Source: Ostrinia nubilalis
Lineage: Eukaryota > Arthropoda > Insecta > Lepidoptera > Crambidae
Direction of reading: 5' to 3'
DNA length: 64,000 nt
Assembly: GCF_963855985.1 (NCBI RefSeq)
Contig: NC_087099.1
Location: 10,756,001 to 10,820,000, forward strand
Part shown: one piece after another, positions 62,971 through 64,000 of the stretch
How positions within the stretch are numbered: position 1 is the stretch's first letter
Layout: every line of letters begins with the position of its first letter
The notes under the pieces: model-generated
What the model saw: the letters and a program-made list of their open reading frames with translations, nothing else
What the model was told of the DNA's origin: nothing
The model's database searches: none
Program-made: the position numbers and the translations under genes

Positions 62971-64000
62971 AGTATTAGTGTACAAATAGTGCATGCTAGA
63001 GATTAGATGCCTTTAAATGCACGAGTCGTATTGAAAGTGGTTTAAGGGAAATATTATTGCCCACAGCTGAAAAACTTGATTGATTCTGTTGATTCACTTT
63101 TCGTCTGAATTAATAGTACCGTACTAAGTTCTATATCTCAGTAAACGCTTTATATTTCGGAATATAACTGTACACGACACTATAAGACGATGGCGGCCAT
63201 AATCGATTATACACGGTAGGCCACGTATCGGACGCGCAGTTAGTCAAATGGCGAGACCATTACCGTATAATCCTGCCCATTTGACTGTGGCTCCTGTCGT
63301 ATAGGTTTTGGAATGTATAAACATAGTATAAAGTTTACACTAGATAGAATAGTAATCGAATGATTACGAAACAAGAAATCATTGGTAGATGCTTTTATAG
63401 ACAGTTTAGCTTAGCTCAATGTTCGCTATATTTTTCTTAAAATTAACAGAAATTGTTCTTGTAGAGCATACCTAGGGCATCCCTAGAATATATAGAACTG
63501 AGTAAAAAGTTTCTTGGAATAAAATGTATGGCTATAAGATAATAATTAAACAATATAAGTGACCAGAAAAGTTCTTAAACAAGCTAGGGGTACACAGAAT
63601 AGAAATTAAGAATTGGAAGTCGAATCTGACGATGCTCTCACCCAATACCTGTAAGTCTTTACAGAGGAAGGTAAGTAATAATACAATTTAATTAATCTAA
63701 ACATACATTACACGTGAGAAACATTACACTACTCAACCCTATTCGTTCAAAAATAATATTGTGCAACAATGTATGTAAGTACAATAAGTAAGAAAAACAA
63801 AAGAATGAATCACAAGACACGTCGAATAGGGCCGCGTCGCGCCCTCATCAATCACAGACAATATTTGCTATTGGTGTAATCTGTGGACCCCAACTTCGCC
63901 CTTGAGGGACACACACTATGCGACAAAAATCGACTCTCACGGAAATTATATTGATATTCAATACACAATAAATGGGCGCTGTCAAAAACTTGCTGTTCGC

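Larger units (their letters stand above)
46255..64000. other. DNA downstream of Antp, no second homeobox seen
   Basis: On the usual insect Hox order and this orientation, ftz and Scr should lie downstream, but no homeodomain-encoding segment is visible in these 17.7 kb. Contents are CpG-richer islands at 46.5-46.8, 48.8-48.97, 49.6-49.75, 55.95-56.35, 58.7-58.9 and 63.8-63.95 kb, a composite Helitron at 51.0-51.8 kb, LINE fragments at 54.0 and 62.8 kb, and candidate minus-strand exons at 56.7-58.3 kb. I see nothing nameable in 46.9-48.7 and 51.9-53.9 kb. Confidence 0.65.

Overview
This is an insect Hox-cluster window, most likely from a moth or butterfly. It carries the protein-coding part of Antennapedia (Antp) on the + strand. 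The lepidopteran assignment rests on the interspersed repeats: Lep1-type Helitron remnants ending in CTAG, RTE-like LINE 3' ends with GAT-repeat tails, tRNA-derived SINEs, and a TA-flanked MITE that I recognise from moths and butterflies. The species cannot be fixed from the sequence alone.

Layout. (1) Bases 1-25616 lie upstream of the coding exons. They are AT-rich, full of transposon debris, and dotted with short CpG/GC-rich islands that look like Hox regulatory DNA. A possible distal non-coding leader exon ends at a clean GTGAGT donor at 659/660. (2) Bases 25617-26461 form the first coding exon: a 193-nt 5' UTR with two short upstream ORFs and GC hairpins, then codons 1-217 including the YPWM hexapeptide. 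(3) Bases 26462-43639 are a 17.2-kb intron with further GC-rich islands, including a CTCF-like motif. (4) Bases 43640-43890 encode the complete homeodomain and the C-terminal tail. The joined CDS is 903 nt (300 aa), in phase and uninterrupted. (5) Bases 43891 to about 46254 are a long AT-rich 3' UTR with three AATAAA signals and five 8-mer matches to insect miR-iab-4/iab-8 seeds. (6) Bases 46255-64000 lie downstream, with no second homeobox, several more GC-rich islands and many repeats.

Antp is the only gene I can name. The best candidates for undescribed biology are: a minus-strand exon-like segment bounded by both splice signals at 22.6 kb; a small group of minus-strand splice-bounded open segments at 56.7-58.3 kb; six exact GCCGCCAT (Pho/YY1-type) octamers; a hairpin abutting the Antp AUG; and several apparently non-autonomous DNA transposons with clear terminal inverted repeats, one of about 1.08 kb with a 4-bp target duplication and a recurrent internal motif. 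All family assignments are from pattern recognition; no database search was run.
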